A stretch of DNA of 64,000 nucleotides, taken from positions 946,876 to 1,010,875 of the forward strand of contig OX638380.1 of NCBI GenBank assembly GCA_951813855.1, written 5' to 3'. Origin of the DNA: an uncultured Verrucomicrobiae bacterium. Lineage in GTDB: Bacteria > Verrucomicrobiota > Verrucomicrobiia > Limisphaerales > AAA164-E04. The translations under genes were made by a program, and so were the position numbers. Positions 19,377 through 28,676 of the stretch are shown piece after piece. The notes below the pieces were generated by a model. That model searched no databases. It was not told the origin of the DNA and worked only from the letters and a program-made list of their open reading frames with translations. Numbering within the stretch: position 1 is the first letter of the stretch; each line of letters starts with the position of its first letter.

Positions 19377-21296
19377 TCAGGCCAATCCGTCGCGGCGCAA
19401 CTGATCTTCCAGGATTTGCTGCACCTGGACTTCGGCCAATTCCCGGGTTCGTTCGTCCAAGGCTTGAATTTTCTGCTGCAAGGCTTCGCCGTTTCCCACG
19501 TAATCGGACCGGTTTTCTCCGGGACGAAGCAATTCCATCAGAGCTTCTACGGCCGTTTCGATTTCACTCCGATAATCGTCCGTTATTAGATCGCAGCAAT
19601 AATCCAAGGCTTGGCGAGTAGCGCGGATGATTTCCTTGGCCCTGATTTCGCTCTCAATCCATCGGCGGGCCGCCAGGTCGTCGAAGGCGAATTCAATTGA
19701 TTGCTCCACCATCTCTTGAACTTCGGCGTCGTTCACGTCGACCACCGAACGCACCGTCTGCGTCTTTTCCTTGCCGGTGTTAATATCCCTCACCAGCACT
19801 CGCAGAATGCCGTTCACGTCGATTTCGAATTGCACCCCCACCCGCGGCACTCCGGCGGGCGCCGACTCGAAATCCAGAACCAATCGCCCCAAACTCCAAT
19901 TGTCCGCCGCCCGTTCTCTTTCTCCCTGGAGCAAATGGATGAGCATCTCCCGCTGCCGGTCAACCGCGGTCGTAAAAGTTTCTCCGGCCTTGACCGGCAC
20001 GGTGGAGTTGCGCGGAATAATGACGTTCATCAGACCGCCGAAAGTTTCGATGCCCAAGGAAAGCGGCGTGACGTCCAACAGCAGAATATCTCGATAATCG
20101 CCGGCCAGCATGGCTCCCTGAACCGCGGCTCCCAAAGCGACGGCCTCGTCCGGATGTTGGGACATGTCCAGCCCGGGACCGGCAGACCGGGGACGCTGTT
20201 CCCCGCCTACCTGAAGTTGCCCCCGGACGGTTTCAAAATCCCGGCAACCGAACCAGTCGCCTACCAGGCGACGAAGCAACGGCATGCGCGTTTGCCCTCC
20301 CACGAGAATGACCCGATCCAATTCTTCGGCCTTCAGCGCGGCATCGGCGAGAGCCCTTCGGCAATGAACCCTGGTCTTATCGATAATCGGCCGGGCCAAA
20401 CGCTCCAACTCTTCTCGACGAACCACCCGCCGAAAACTGAAATCGGGAGTCATGAGCGGCAGCAATACTTCGTATTCCTCCGCTTGGCTCAGTTGAATTT
20501 TGGCCGCTTCGGCTATTTCCCGCAACCGGGCTTCCTGGCTCGGATCCCAAGTCGACGGCTCCGGACCGCCTTCCTCCACGATCCGATCGGTCAACCAAGC
20601 GACGAAGCTTCGATCGATATCCCCGCCCCCCAATCGCGTATTCCCGTTGGTAGCCAAAACCTGAAAGGCGCCTTCGGTCAGTTCCAGAATCGAAAGATCG
20701 AACGTGCCTCCTCCCAAATCGTAGACCGCCACTTTCGAACGCTCCTCGAGTCGATTCAAACCGTAAGCCAAAGCGGCAGCGGTCGGTTCATTGATGATAC
20801 GCTCGACGGAAAGTCCCGCCTGGCGTCCGGCCTCGACGGTCGCCTGCCGTTGCGCGTCGTTGAAATAGGCGGGAACCGTGATGACCGCTCGAGTCACTTT
20901 TTCTTCCAAGGCCGCCTCGGCCACCCCGATCAAATGCTTCAGAAGGTCGGCCGACACCTGCTCCGGAGTCAGCAAGCGATCCCCTAAATCGACGGCGCAA
21001 GCTCCGCGCCGGTCGGCCACCACTCGATAGCTTGCGGACTCGGCTTCCGCGACGCTTTCCTGAAATCGCCGGCCCATGAACCGCTTCACGGAATGAACGG
21101 TTTGGTCCGGCGCGGCGACCCAGCTGCGCCGGGCCGCTTCGCCGACAATCGGCGACTCGCCGGAATTGCTGTAACGGACGAACGATGGCGTCAAGCGACT
21201 GCCGCCTTTGTCGGCCAACACCATGGGAAATCCCGTATCCAATACCGCCACCAGGGAGTTGGTCGTTCCCAGATCGATGCCCGCGATTCGATTCAC
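19377..21296 (-). CDS. Hsp70-family chaperone (DnaK paralogue)
   Basis: This is a 639-residue ATP-dependent chaperone. The actin-like ATPase domain shows phosphate 1 motif GIDLGTTNSLVAV (residues 5-17), VPAYFNDAQRQATVEAG and NEPTAAALAYG (~140-175), phosphate 2 motif YDLGGGTFDLSIL (~190) and VILVGGQTRMPLLRRLV (~335). The substrate-binding domain follows from LLLDVTPLSLGIETFGG (~400). Two points set it apart from standard DnaK. About 23 extra residues (CRDFETVRGQ...GLDMSQ) sit between DWFG and HPDEAVALGAA, and the C-terminus lacks the usual EEVD-like or Gly-rich acidic tail. No dnaJ or grpE is adjacent. It is probably a second Hsp70, not the main dnaK, but that cannot be proven from the window. 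It is divergent from the sulfatase gene. Confidence 0.85.
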   Translation of the reverse strand: MNRIAGIDLGTTNSLVAVLDTGFPMVLADKGGSRLTPSFVRYSNSGESPIVGEAARRSWVAAPDQTVHSVKRFMGRRFQESVAEAESASYRVVADRRGACAVDLGDRLLTPEQVSADLLKHLIGVAEAALEEKVTRAVITVPAYFNDAQRQATVEAGRQAGLSVERIINEPTAAALAYGLNRLEERSKVAVYDLGGGTFDLSILELTEGAFQVLATNGNTRLGGGDIDRSFVAWLTDRIVEEGGPEPSTWDPSQEARLREIAEAAKIQLSQAEEYEVLLPLMTPDFSFRRVVRREELERLARPIIDKTRVHCRRALADAALKAEELDRVILVGGQTRMPLLRRLVGDWFGCRDFETVRGQLQVGGEQRPRSAGPGLDMSQHPDEAVALGAAVQGAMLAGDYRDILLLDVTPLSLGIETFGGLMNVIIPRNSTVPVKAGETFTTAVDRQREMLIHLLQGERERAADNWSLGRLVLDFESAPAGVPRVGVQFEIDVNGILRVLVRDINTGKEKTQTVRSVVDVNDAEVQEMVEQSIEFAFDDLAARRWIESEIRAKEIIRATRQALDYCCDLITDDYRSEIETAVEALMELLRPGENRSDYVGNGEALQQKIQALDERTRELAEVQVQQILEDQLRRDGLA

Positions 21297-21402
21297 TAGG
21301 GAGATAGTGCCACGCCCTCAGATTTGACGGTATGAAAAAGTAACGGCTCCGGTCCGACTGAAAAACTTGACGCTCGCAAGGACATATTCGACGCTCTTTC
21401 CC

Positions 21403-23604
21403 ATGCAAACCCACCTGTCCGTCATCCGGTCCAAACCGTTGCTATGGTTGACGACCCTGATTTTTTGCTTGAGCGCGCTGACTGCCGAGCAGCGGCCCAA
21501 TATCGTATTCATCTTTTCTGACGATCACGCCGTTCAGGCCATCGGCGCCTACGGTTCGAAGATCAATCAGACACCCAACATCGATCGACTCGCCGAAGAG
21601 GGCACGGTGTTTCTGAATTCCTTTTGCGCCAATTCCATCTGCGGCCCTTCCCGCGCCAACATCCTGACCGGCAAACACAGCCACATCAACGGGTTCCGCC
21701 GCAACGGGGAACGCTTCGACGGAACGCAGACCACCTTCCCTAAATTGCTGCAGCAAGCCGGCTATCAAACGGCTCTGGTAGGGAAATGGCATCTGTCTTC
21801 CAATCCCACCGGATTCGACTTTTGGGAAGTCTTGCCCGGGCAGGGCAGTTACTACAACCCGGCGTTCATACAGATGGACGGTTCTCGCCAACAATTCACC
21901 GGCTATTGCACCGATCTCATCACCGAGAAGGCGCTCAAATGGCTGAAAGAAGACCGCGACCCTTCCAAACCGTTCGTCCTCATGGCCCAGCATAAGGCCC
22001 CGCACCGCAACTGGTCGCCCGCCTTGCGGCATCTTTCCATGTTCGACGGCAAGGACGTGCCCGTGCCGGATACTCTGTTCGACGATTATTCGGGCCGCAC
22101 CCCGTTGCTCAAAGAAAACGAAATGACTCTGGACCGACACTTTCACTGGGGCCACGACGCGAAATTCCGCGGGCCGAGCCAACATCCGGAACACTTCGCT
22201 TCCCGGCACCGTAACGGCGAATACTTGAGAATGAACGAGGAGCAAAAAGCCGCTTGGGACGCCCAGTACGAACCGGAAAACCAGGCTCTTCTGGCGCAGT
22301 TGGAAGCCGGAGAACTATCCAAGGAAGACGTCGTCCGCTGGAAATACCAACGCTACATCAAAGATTATCTTCGCACGGTAGCCGCCGTGGACGACGGCGT
22401 GGGCAGCATCCTGGACTATCTGGACGAAGCCGGCTTGGCGGACAATACCGTCGTCATCTATTCCTCCGACCAAGGCTTCTACCTGGGCGAGCACGGTTGG
22501 TACGACAAACGTTGGATGTTCGAGGAATCGCTGAAGATGCCCTTTCTCGTCCGCTGGCCTGGCGTCGTGAAAGCCGGCGTCAAATCCGAAGCCCTCATCC
22601 AAAACATCGATTACGCCCCGACTTTTCTGGAAATAGCCGGAACGCCCGTTCCCGCCGACATTCAGGGACGCAGCATCCTGCCGGTATTACGCAACGATTC
22701 CCAAGCCACCTCGGACTGGCGGGACGCGATTTACTACGCCTATTACGAAAACGCTTCGGCTCACGCCGTTCCCATCCACGACGGCGTCCGCTCGCAGAAT
22801 CACAAGTTGATGTATTTTCCGCGGGGACGCCAATGGCAACTGTTCGACCTCGTCGCGGATCCTCAGGAACTGCGAAGCGTTCATGACGACCCGCAATACG
22901 CCCGAGTGTTCAATGTCCTCAAAAAACGCTATGAAGATCTCAGGACTTTCTACGACGTCAACACTGCCGTCATCCCCATGACGCGCGGCGACGAAGATTG
23001 GTGGCGCCAACGCAACCAGCAGGTCAATCAACGAGTTCGGGGCGGCGACTTCGACTTGGCTTTCATCGGCGACTCGATCACCCAAGGCTGGGAAAATAAC
23101 GGCAAATCGACCTGGGAAAAACACTATGGCGACCGCAAGGCGGTCAACTTGGGATTTAGCGGCGACCGGACCGAGCACGTCATTTGGCGGTTGACCCGCG
23201 GCAATTTGAAATCGCTCCGTCCCAAGGTCGCGGTCATGATGATCGGCACCAACAATACCGGACACCATATGCAAGCCCCGGACGAAGTCGCCGCCGGAGT
23301 CGAAAAGATCTTGGAAATACTGCAGGAACGCACTCCGGATACCAAAGTCCTGTTGCTCGGGATCTTTCCTCGAGGGAGGGAGCAATTCGATCCGTATCGT
23401 GCCAACAACACCGGTATCAACCAATACTTGCGGCGGTTACACGACGGCGAACGGGTACACTACATGGATATCAGCGACGCCTTCCTGGAATCGGACCAAA
23501 CTCTGTCGCGGGATATCATGCCCGATTACCTGCACCTCAGCCGGGAGGGATACGTCCGCTGGGCCGAAGCCATCGAACCCAAGCTGAAGGAACTGGGTAT
23601 CTGA
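21403..23604 (+). CDS. Secreted sulfatase fused to an SGNH/GDSL hydrolase
   Basis: This is a 733-residue exported two-domain enzyme. ATG 21403 is preferred over 21367 because it places a clean signal peptide (hydrophobic WLTTLIFCLSALTA) at the N-terminus. Residues ~30-490 form a sulfatase: metal-binding FSDDH (~38-42), the maturation motif C-G-P-S-R with Cys80 as the formylglycine precursor, GKWHLSS, and SSDQGFYLGEHGWYDKR. Residues ~545-733 form an SGNH hydrolase: block I FIGDSITQGW (Ser558), block II NLGFSGDRTEHV, block III MIGTNNTG, and DYLHL (Asp708, His711). A likely role is release of sulfate and acyl groups from sulfated polysaccharides outside the cytoplasm. The anaerobic or FGE-type maturase is not in the window. 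Confidence 0.93.
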   Translation: MQTHLSVIRSKPLLWLTTLIFCLSALTAEQRPNIVFIFSDDHAVQAIGAYGSKINQTPNIDRLAEEGTVFLNSFCANSICGPSRANILTGKHSHINGFRRNGERFDGTQTTFPKLLQQAGYQTALVGKWHLSSNPTGFDFWEVLPGQGSYYNPAFIQMDGSRQQFTGYCTDLITEKALKWLKEDRDPSKPFVLMAQHKAPHRNWSPALRHLSMFDGKDVPVPDTLFDDYSGRTPLLKENEMTLDRHFHWGHDAKFRGPSQHPEHFASRHRNGEYLRMNEEQKAAWDAQYEPENQALLAQLEAGELSKEDVVRWKYQRYIKDYLRTVAAVDDGVGSILDYLDEAGLADNTVVIYSSDQGFYLGEHGWYDKRWMFEESLKMPFLVRWPGVVKAGVKSEALIQNIDYAPTFLEIAGTPVPADIQGRSILPVLRNDSQATSDWRDAIYYAYYENASAHAVPIHDGVRSQNHKLMYFPRGRQWQLFDLVADPQELRSVHDDPQYARVFNVLKKRYEDLRTFYDVNTAVIPMTRGDEDWWRQRNQQVNQRVRGGDFDLAFIGDSITQGWENNGKSTWEKHYGDRKAVNLGFSGDRTEHVIWRLTRGNLKSLRPKVAVMMIGTNNTGHHMQAPDEVAAGVEKILEILQERTPDTKVLLLGIFPRGREQFDPYRANNTGINQYLRRLHDGERVHYMDISDAFLESDQTLSRDIMPDYLHLSREGYVRWAEAIEPKLKELGI

Positions 23605-23679
23605 GTTCGCCGGCTTTACCGGCGAACTGACGGCGGAACGATAACCGGAAACCGGCGAGCGCCCCCCGGCGCTCGCCGG
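23605..23679. terminator. Two strong hairpins between convergent genes
   Basis: The first hairpin, GTTCGCCGG-CTTTA-CCGGCGAAC (23605-23627), starts one base after the sulfatase stop. The second, CCGGCGAGCGCC-CCCC-GGCGCTCGCCGG (23652-23679), is a perfect 12-bp stem ending six bases before the stop of the convergent Gfo/Idh/MocA gene. Neither has a long T tract, so they may act as bidirectional or RNA-stabilising elements. Confidence 0.6.
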
Positions 23680-23685
23680 AGCGCT

Positions 23686-25080
23686 TTAGATCAATTCCAT
23701 AAACTGCTCGTCGTATTCCCGCTCCCGGGTGATTCCCGGCAGGGGCACGGGGTATCTGCCGTTGGCATCCGCCCGCAAAGGGGCGTCGGAATCGAAGGTG
23801 AGCTGGTCGAGATTCGGAGCGAATTCGTGGTCGCTGTTCAATATTTCGTCATAGGTCACCACCTGCCCGGTGTGGGCCGCCATGCGGCCCATGGAACTGA
23901 CTAAACTGGCGACGGCTCCCCGTTCGATCTCGTTGTAAGGTTTGTCCTCCTTGATCGCTTCAATCAGATCTTCCCATTCCAGGCGATAGGGATTTCTCTC
24001 CGGCTGGGGATAGGCCCAAAGCAAGTTCTGCCGGGTCATCTTGTGTCCTTGGAACAACCGGCATCGGCCCGGGGAATGGGAACTGGCGGACACGACTCCC
24101 AATCCCTTGGCTCCGTGAACATAGCTGGCGAAACGATCGTGGCAGCCGACCATGGTGCGGCCGTTCATATAAAAATTGGTACCGTCTTCGAACGTGTATT
24201 CGACGGCGTAGGAATCGAAATTCTGGTCCACCGAATTACCGCGGTAGTGACGCCCTCCCAAGGCATGAGCTTGAACCGGCCAGGCGTTTTTCATCCAGCA
24301 ACATTCGTCGACCTGGTGAATGTAAAAATCGTTGAACAGTCCCCCGCTAGCCCACAGGAAGCTGTGGAACCGTTCGATCTGGTACATCAACTCGCTGCGG
24401 TTGTCCGGTTTGGGTCCGGAAAAAGCCGAGCCGACCGGACCGTGCATGCGATAGGCCCGCAAGGTAATCAAGTCTCCGATTTCGCCGGCCTGGATCCGGT
24501 CGAACAACTCCCTCCGGGCTCGGCAATGCCGCACCATCAAACCGACGCCGACCTTGAGATTCTTCTCCTCCGCTTTTTTGGCTAACTCGATCATGCGCCG
24601 GGTCGTCGGACCGTCGACCGTGATCGGTTTTTCCATGAAGACGTTGATTCCCTTTTCGATGGCGTAGGTAAGATGCACCCAACGGAACGCCGGCGGGGTG
24701 GCGAAGACGGCGACGTCGCCAGGACTCAACCGATCGATCGCCTCTTTATAGCCGTCGAAACTGACGTATTGATTGTCTTGGGGAACGTCTACTTGATCGG
24801 CGAAACGACGCTTCAAAGCGTTATAGCTGCCGGAAAGCCGATGATCGAAGACATCGGCCATGGCCACCAAGCGTGTCGGGCCGTTCGTGGCGCTCAAAGC
24901 GTCGGCGACCGCGCCCGTGCCTCGTCCGCCGCACCCGATCAAAGCCACCTTGATAACGTCGTCGCCCGCCGCGTGCACCGCCGGCAACGCCTGGCCGGCG
25001 AAAGCGGAAACCGCCGCCGCTTTCCCGACGTTATTCATAAATTGGCGGCGTGAAGTAGAAACAGATTCTCGTTCGTTCAT
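23686..25080 (-). CDS. Tat-exported Gfo/Idh/MocA family oxidoreductase
   Basis: This is a 464-residue NAD(P)-dependent oxidoreductase of the glucose-fructose oxidoreductase family. ATG 25080 is chosen because it starts MNERESVSTSRRQF, a twin-arginine signal followed by a hydrophobic stretch ending PAVHAA. The Rossmann fold carries VALIGCGGRGTGAV (~40-53). EKPITVDGP (~residue 150) contains the conserved Lys used in catalysis, and ASGGLFNDFYIHQVDECCW (~245-265) provides the downstream His region. The C-terminal domain is the usual beta-sheet half. Family members oxidise sugars or inositols; the exact substrate is unknown. It faces the sulfatase and shares a terminator region with it, which fits a polysaccharide-use setting. 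Confidence 0.9.
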   Translation of the reverse strand: MNERESVSTSRRQFMNNVGKAAAVSAFAGQALPAVHAAGDDVIKVALIGCGGRGTGAVADALSATNGPTRLVAMADVFDHRLSGSYNALKRRFADQVDVPQDNQYVSFDGYKEAIDRLSPGDVAVFATPPAFRWVHLTYAIEKGINVFMEKPITVDGPTTRRMIELAKKAEEKNLKVGVGLMVRHCRARRELFDRIQAGEIGDLITLRAYRMHGPVGSAFSGPKPDNRSELMYQIERFHSFLWASGGLFNDFYIHQVDECCWMKNAWPVQAHALGGRHYRGNSVDQNFDSYAVEYTFEDGTNFYMNGRTMVGCHDRFASYVHGAKGLGVVSASSHSPGRCRLFQGHKMTRQNLLWAYPQPERNPYRLEWEDLIEAIKEDKPYNEIERGAVASLVSSMGRMAAHTGQVVTYDEILNSDHEFAPNLDQLTFDSDAPLRADANGRYPVPLPGITREREYDEQFMELI

Positions 25081-25934
25081 AAGCGGCAAATCTTTTCGTC
25101 GTTCTCTGCTCACTAGTAGGGACGAACCTGATCCCATTCAAGTTTTATTTCTCCTGCGGAGCCGAGTTCCGATACCGGCTCGCCTGACGTTTCCGAGGAA
25201 AACCGAAGGACTGAGAACGCTCTGGCAATCACGCCAAGGGCGGCGAATGCCTTGCGGCAATTCTGAGCGTAAGTTCGCCGAGTCTCCGTTCCCGAACCGT
25301 TTCGAAGCGAACGGCAACCTCGGAACCCCGCCGCAGCTTCTTCTTAACATCAAAAGGCGCTTAAACCAGCTTTCGTGCCGAGACGGAAAACCCGCCGACT
25401 ACGCGAATTCTGCACTCGATCAGGGTGTCAACCGAGTCGGAATCAACCGGCAGGCCGCAAACCGACAACATTTGCCGCGGCCCCGCTTACCGATTCGCTC
25501 TCGAATCCGACGCAATACGAACCGACGAAAGTTACCGGTGCGTTACGCAACGCCGACCGGCGCCCCGCCGGGATCGCCTCCTTTGCGGTTCGCGATTCGA
25601 ATGCGGGGCGGCTCGATAACCTTGCAATTCAATTCGGTATTGATCCGGCTTGATCGCGACAACGTCCTCCGGAGCGTTTCCGCCGGAAAGAACCCGCGAT
25701 CCAGGATTCGAACAAAGCGCCGCTTTCGAGTTCGCGCCGATGCTCGAAGATTCGCTTACCCAGAACTCTTAGATAACGGAAGATCGCCGCAAAAAGACCG
25801 GACTAAAAAAAATCTCCATAGTACCCTGCGAAGTACTATGAAGATATGTAGAAGATCAATCTCCCGATCGTCGTCGAACGGGAGACCAGCGTATCGAACC
25901 GTCACGGCACACCCGGAAAGGGCAGCGCTACGGT
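25081..25934. other. Intergenic, gene-free except a terminator
   Basis: This stretch is about 850 bp of mostly GC-rich sequence without a recognisable gene. Overlapping open frames have no family features and look like by-products of base composition. The one clear element is the minus-strand terminator at 25805-25840. Confidence 0.55.
25805..25840 (-). terminator. Rho-independent terminator of the HARE-HTH-like gene
   Basis: On the minus strand CATAGTAC, eight bases, GTACTATG form a perfect 8-bp stem (25840-25817), followed by GAGA and then eight T (25812-25805). It lies about 95 bases after the stop of the gene at 25935-26396. The T tract fixes its orientation. Confidence 0.75.
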
Positions 25935-26396
25935 TTAGGCTCCCGCCGGAGCTGCCGGGGCTGCCGGGGCTTGCGGCGCCGGTGCCGCCGCCTCCGCGAG
26001 GGAGAAGTTGCCGCCGCCGTGGTTCTTGAACTTCTTTTTGTTGCTGTATAAGACCTGCCCTACGGAAGCGACTTTCTTGTCCGAGTTGAATTTGTACCCC
26101 CGCTTTTCGACCTCCGCGGTTAAAGCCGCTTTGTGCATGGCACCGCCTTGCAAAACTTCCTCGACGAACGCCGCCAAGGACTTCACGTTCTTCGCTCGCG
26201 TCTTGCGCGCTCGCTTCCCCGAGGCGGGAGCGGGACTCTTCTTGACCGGCTTCGCCGCCGCGGCCATCGCCGCTCCGGCGTCGTTCTCGTCCAACATGAG
26301 CGCCTTGTTGATTTGCTTCAAGCGTGTTTCGAGTCGAACTCGCTCCTCGAACACCGCCTTCCGGCTGTCGATATATTGTCTCAGTAAGTCTGCCAT
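25935..26396 (-). CDS. Basic winged-helix (HARE-HTH-like) protein
   Basis: This is a 153-residue protein, starting at ATG 26396 (MADLLRQYIDSRKAVFEERV) rather than the upstream MLIIRP start. Residues 1-35 form an amphipathic, possibly coiled-coil helix. Residues ~45-70 are rich in Lys, Ala and Pro (KPVKKSPAPASGKRARKTRAK), like a histone H1-type tail. Residues ~72-135 resemble a HARE-HTH/winged-helix domain: LAAFVEEVLQGGAMHKAAL, a second helix and VGQVLYSNKKKFKNHGGGNF. The C-terminus is a low-complexity Ala/Pro tail. This suggests a DNA-binding, nucleoid-associated or RNA-polymerase-delta-like protein. It has its own terminator and no operon partner. Confidence 0.7.
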   Translation of the reverse strand: MADLLRQYIDSRKAVFEERVRLETRLKQINKALMLDENDAGAAMAAAAKPVKKSPAPASGKRARKTRAKNVKSLAAFVEEVLQGGAMHKAALTAEVEKRGYKFNSDKKVASVGQVLYSNKKKFKNHGGGNFSLAEAAAPAPQAPAAPAAPAGA

Positions 26397-27704
26397 GGGG
26401 CGGATTATTAACAAACGAAGATTGCTGGCAAGTTAAAAAACACTTAAATCGAAAAATATTTTATGACGGCCGAAAACCGGCATTCGCTGCGACGGCGCCA
26501 TAAGAGCTTCCAGTTCTTTTTCGAGCCGCGAAAAGCGCGGCGCTCGTAGGACGGTATTAAGGGTTTTTCTGAGTTTTCTTTCACTACCATTGTTGCCCTG
26601 GCAACGGCCTCCGTCGAACCGGGACCAGGGTATTGTCGAATTCCCCAGCGAAGCGTTCCGGGGTTTACCGGAAAGTCAGGTTTGATCGCCACGACGAAAA
26701 GCAACGCCTTGCCGAGCTTTCGACCGGCTGGTTTCCTCGTGGCCGTTCGGTAACAAAACAAAAAGCTGCGATCCTGCTCGACCGACCGCCTGAAGCTTCC
26801 CGACGACATTGACGGCGCTTTGCCGCCCCAAACGATCCGAACGGCGACGGAACGCTTAACCGAACTGCAACTATTCTTCTGGCCCGGTCCCGGCAAGTGC
26901 GTTTCCGAGCGAACGGCGACGCCGTAATCCGGCACTCTATTCGGTCGAACGAAACCGATCGATTGATACGTTTGCAACGAAAGAGGCGCTAACCGTAAAA
27001 GTCGGGAGATCGCTAATTAGTCGCAACTTTGAAATCGCCGTAATGCCGGAAGATCTCAAACGATTTATGTTAAGACGGCTCGGAAGCGAAGCGCCGACTA
27101 AGTGATTGCATCTCGAACCGGCAGGTATCCGGGAGTGCAAAAACGACTCCGGCAATAACTCGTCATTCAGAGCGACGACCAGCACGAATACGACCGGAAG
27201 AAAAGAAGCGAAACCAGCTTATAGTTCCTGCACCGAAGAAGCGAAGCCGGGACCATGGAACATGGCCCGGTAGACGCTGAATAAGCTCTCCTTCATTCGT
27301 CCGGTTTGCGGCATGTCCGAACCCATCCCCCGGCGAAAACTTTGATTCCTCCGCCGGCCCGGGGCGACAACTTAACCGGAACTCCAGCGCCAAAAGCGAT
27401 CGGTAACCGGCGTCGCCTACCGAACCTCGATTACCGTTCGCCGCGGGACGTTTCCGCATCTTGCGGCCCCGCTCGAAGCCTCGCTAGCGAACCTTTCGAA
27501 AAGCGGTTTCAAGACCCAGGATTAAGGTGATCGAGGAAAAGAAAGGGACGAACCGCCTGGAGCGGCAACAACCGCTTAGGACCTTCGCACACTCAGGAAA
27601 AAACGATGGAACCGGGCGGCTAACACCGCTAGGCGGCACTCGGTCCGGTTACCGAAATTCGAATGCTAAACCCGACGATCGGAACGCGACAAAATCCCGG
27701 CCGC
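26397..27704. other. 1.3-kb gene-free region
   Basis: No frame gives a recognisable protein on either strand. The open frames seen are short, Arg/Pro-rich and mutually overlapping, as expected for GC-rich decayed DNA. No RNA gene or IS was found. It is one of the longest empty stretches in the window. Confidence 0.5.
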
Positions 27705-28676
27705 TTACTTCGAGGCCGCTGCTGCCGGAGTCTGAAGATCCCAGGCCTTTATCCATTGGTGTCGCGTCTTCTTGAACCCCCGCTTCAAGAGTTCCGCTTC
27801 CAAATGCGCCATGTGACCGGCACCGTAAAAGATGGCCAATTTCCGCTTCTTCTTGGCGATCTCTTGCTCGAGAACTTTCAAGGCCACCCGGTTGCGTTCG
27901 ACGATAATCACCGTCCCCTCGCCGTCGGCTCCACTTTCGATCCCCGACATGATCAGGTCGAACTTGGAAAATTGTTTGGCGAACAGCCACTTGAGAGTAT
28001 GGGTCCGATCCTTGCCGGAAAAAAACAAGCCCATGAGATCCGACAGGGAAGGCGAGGTGGATTTTCCCTGCAGCTGCATCCGCCAGTCGTTCATCATCAT
28101 CTGAAACATCAGAGTCATAAAGCTTTCGCCTTTATTTCGCTGCATGCGGGCGAAAGTGATCGCGTCCATATCGGCGTGCACCATATTGGGTTTGTCGTAA
28201 TCCACTTGTTCCAACTGAAATTCCAGATCCAACATTTGCTTCAAGGATTGCTGCATCTGCCCCACGAACATGTAACTCGCCACCCTGCCCTGATCGTCGC
28301 CTCGCCCCCGATTCCGGAGGCTATTCGGCGACCTGGGCCGAGGGCGGCGGGTCGCCGAATCAGGCGGCGGCGGCATCCGCACCATCTCGTACAACACGGC
28401 GTCGTAGGCTTCGAACCGGCGGTTCAGATTCTCGTAGTAAGCCTGGTCGCCGATATGGATAGCCGCTACCAAATCGACGTCCACCCCGTCCCGCGAGCGG
28501 TAAGTCGTCACGGAGGTATCGACGTGCCCTTCCTGAAACCCGGTCTCGACGAAACGAAGAAACTCCGTCTTCGCTTCGGACGGTTCCTGAGCCCCTGGTC
28601 CGGCCGTTCCCGACCACAGCAGACACAACCCTAGGATCGCTCCGGCTCGCTGATACCCGACCCATGACGGTTTCAT
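27705..28676 (-). CDS. Exported TraB/TIKI-like protein
   Basis: This is a 323-residue protein. The start ATG 28676 overlaps the fusA stop by four bases (ATGA). An N-terminal hydrophobic stretch ([19 protein letters not shown]) looks like a signal peptide. Two separated His motifs, [15 protein letters not shown] (~residue 70) and [20 protein letters not shown] (~290), match the paired Hxx/GxxH pattern of the TraB/PrgY/TIKI superfamily, which includes metal-dependent proteases. Between them lies a helical, Met-rich segment ([14 protein letters not shown]). The function is not established. The overlap with fusA shows co-transcription, but a physical link with elongation is not implied. Confidence 0.65.
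   Translation of the reverse strand: MKPSWVGYQRAGAILGLCLLWSGTAGPGAQEPSEAKTEFLRFVETGFQEGHVDTSVTTYRSRDGVDVDLVAAIHIGDQAYYENLNRRFEAYDAVLYEMVRMPPPPDSATRRPRPRSPNSLRNRGRGDDQGRVASYMFVGQMQQSLKQMLDLEFQLEQVDYDKPNMVHADMDAITFARMQRNKGESFMTLMFQMMMNDWRMQLQGKSTSPSLSDLMGLFFSGKDRTHTLKWLFAKQFSKFDLIMSGIESGADGEGTVIIVERNRVALKVLEQEIAKKKRKLAIFYGAGHMAHLEAELLKRGFKKTRHQWIKAWDLQTPAAAASK

Noticed and set aside
19701..20987. 428-residue plus-strand frame
   Set aside because: It lies antisense to the intact Hsp70 gene and has no family features.
24860..26029. 389-residue plus-strand frame over the gap 25.1-25.9 kb
   Set aside because: It crosses the antisense of two supported genes and has no recognisable motif; Arg/Pro-rich.
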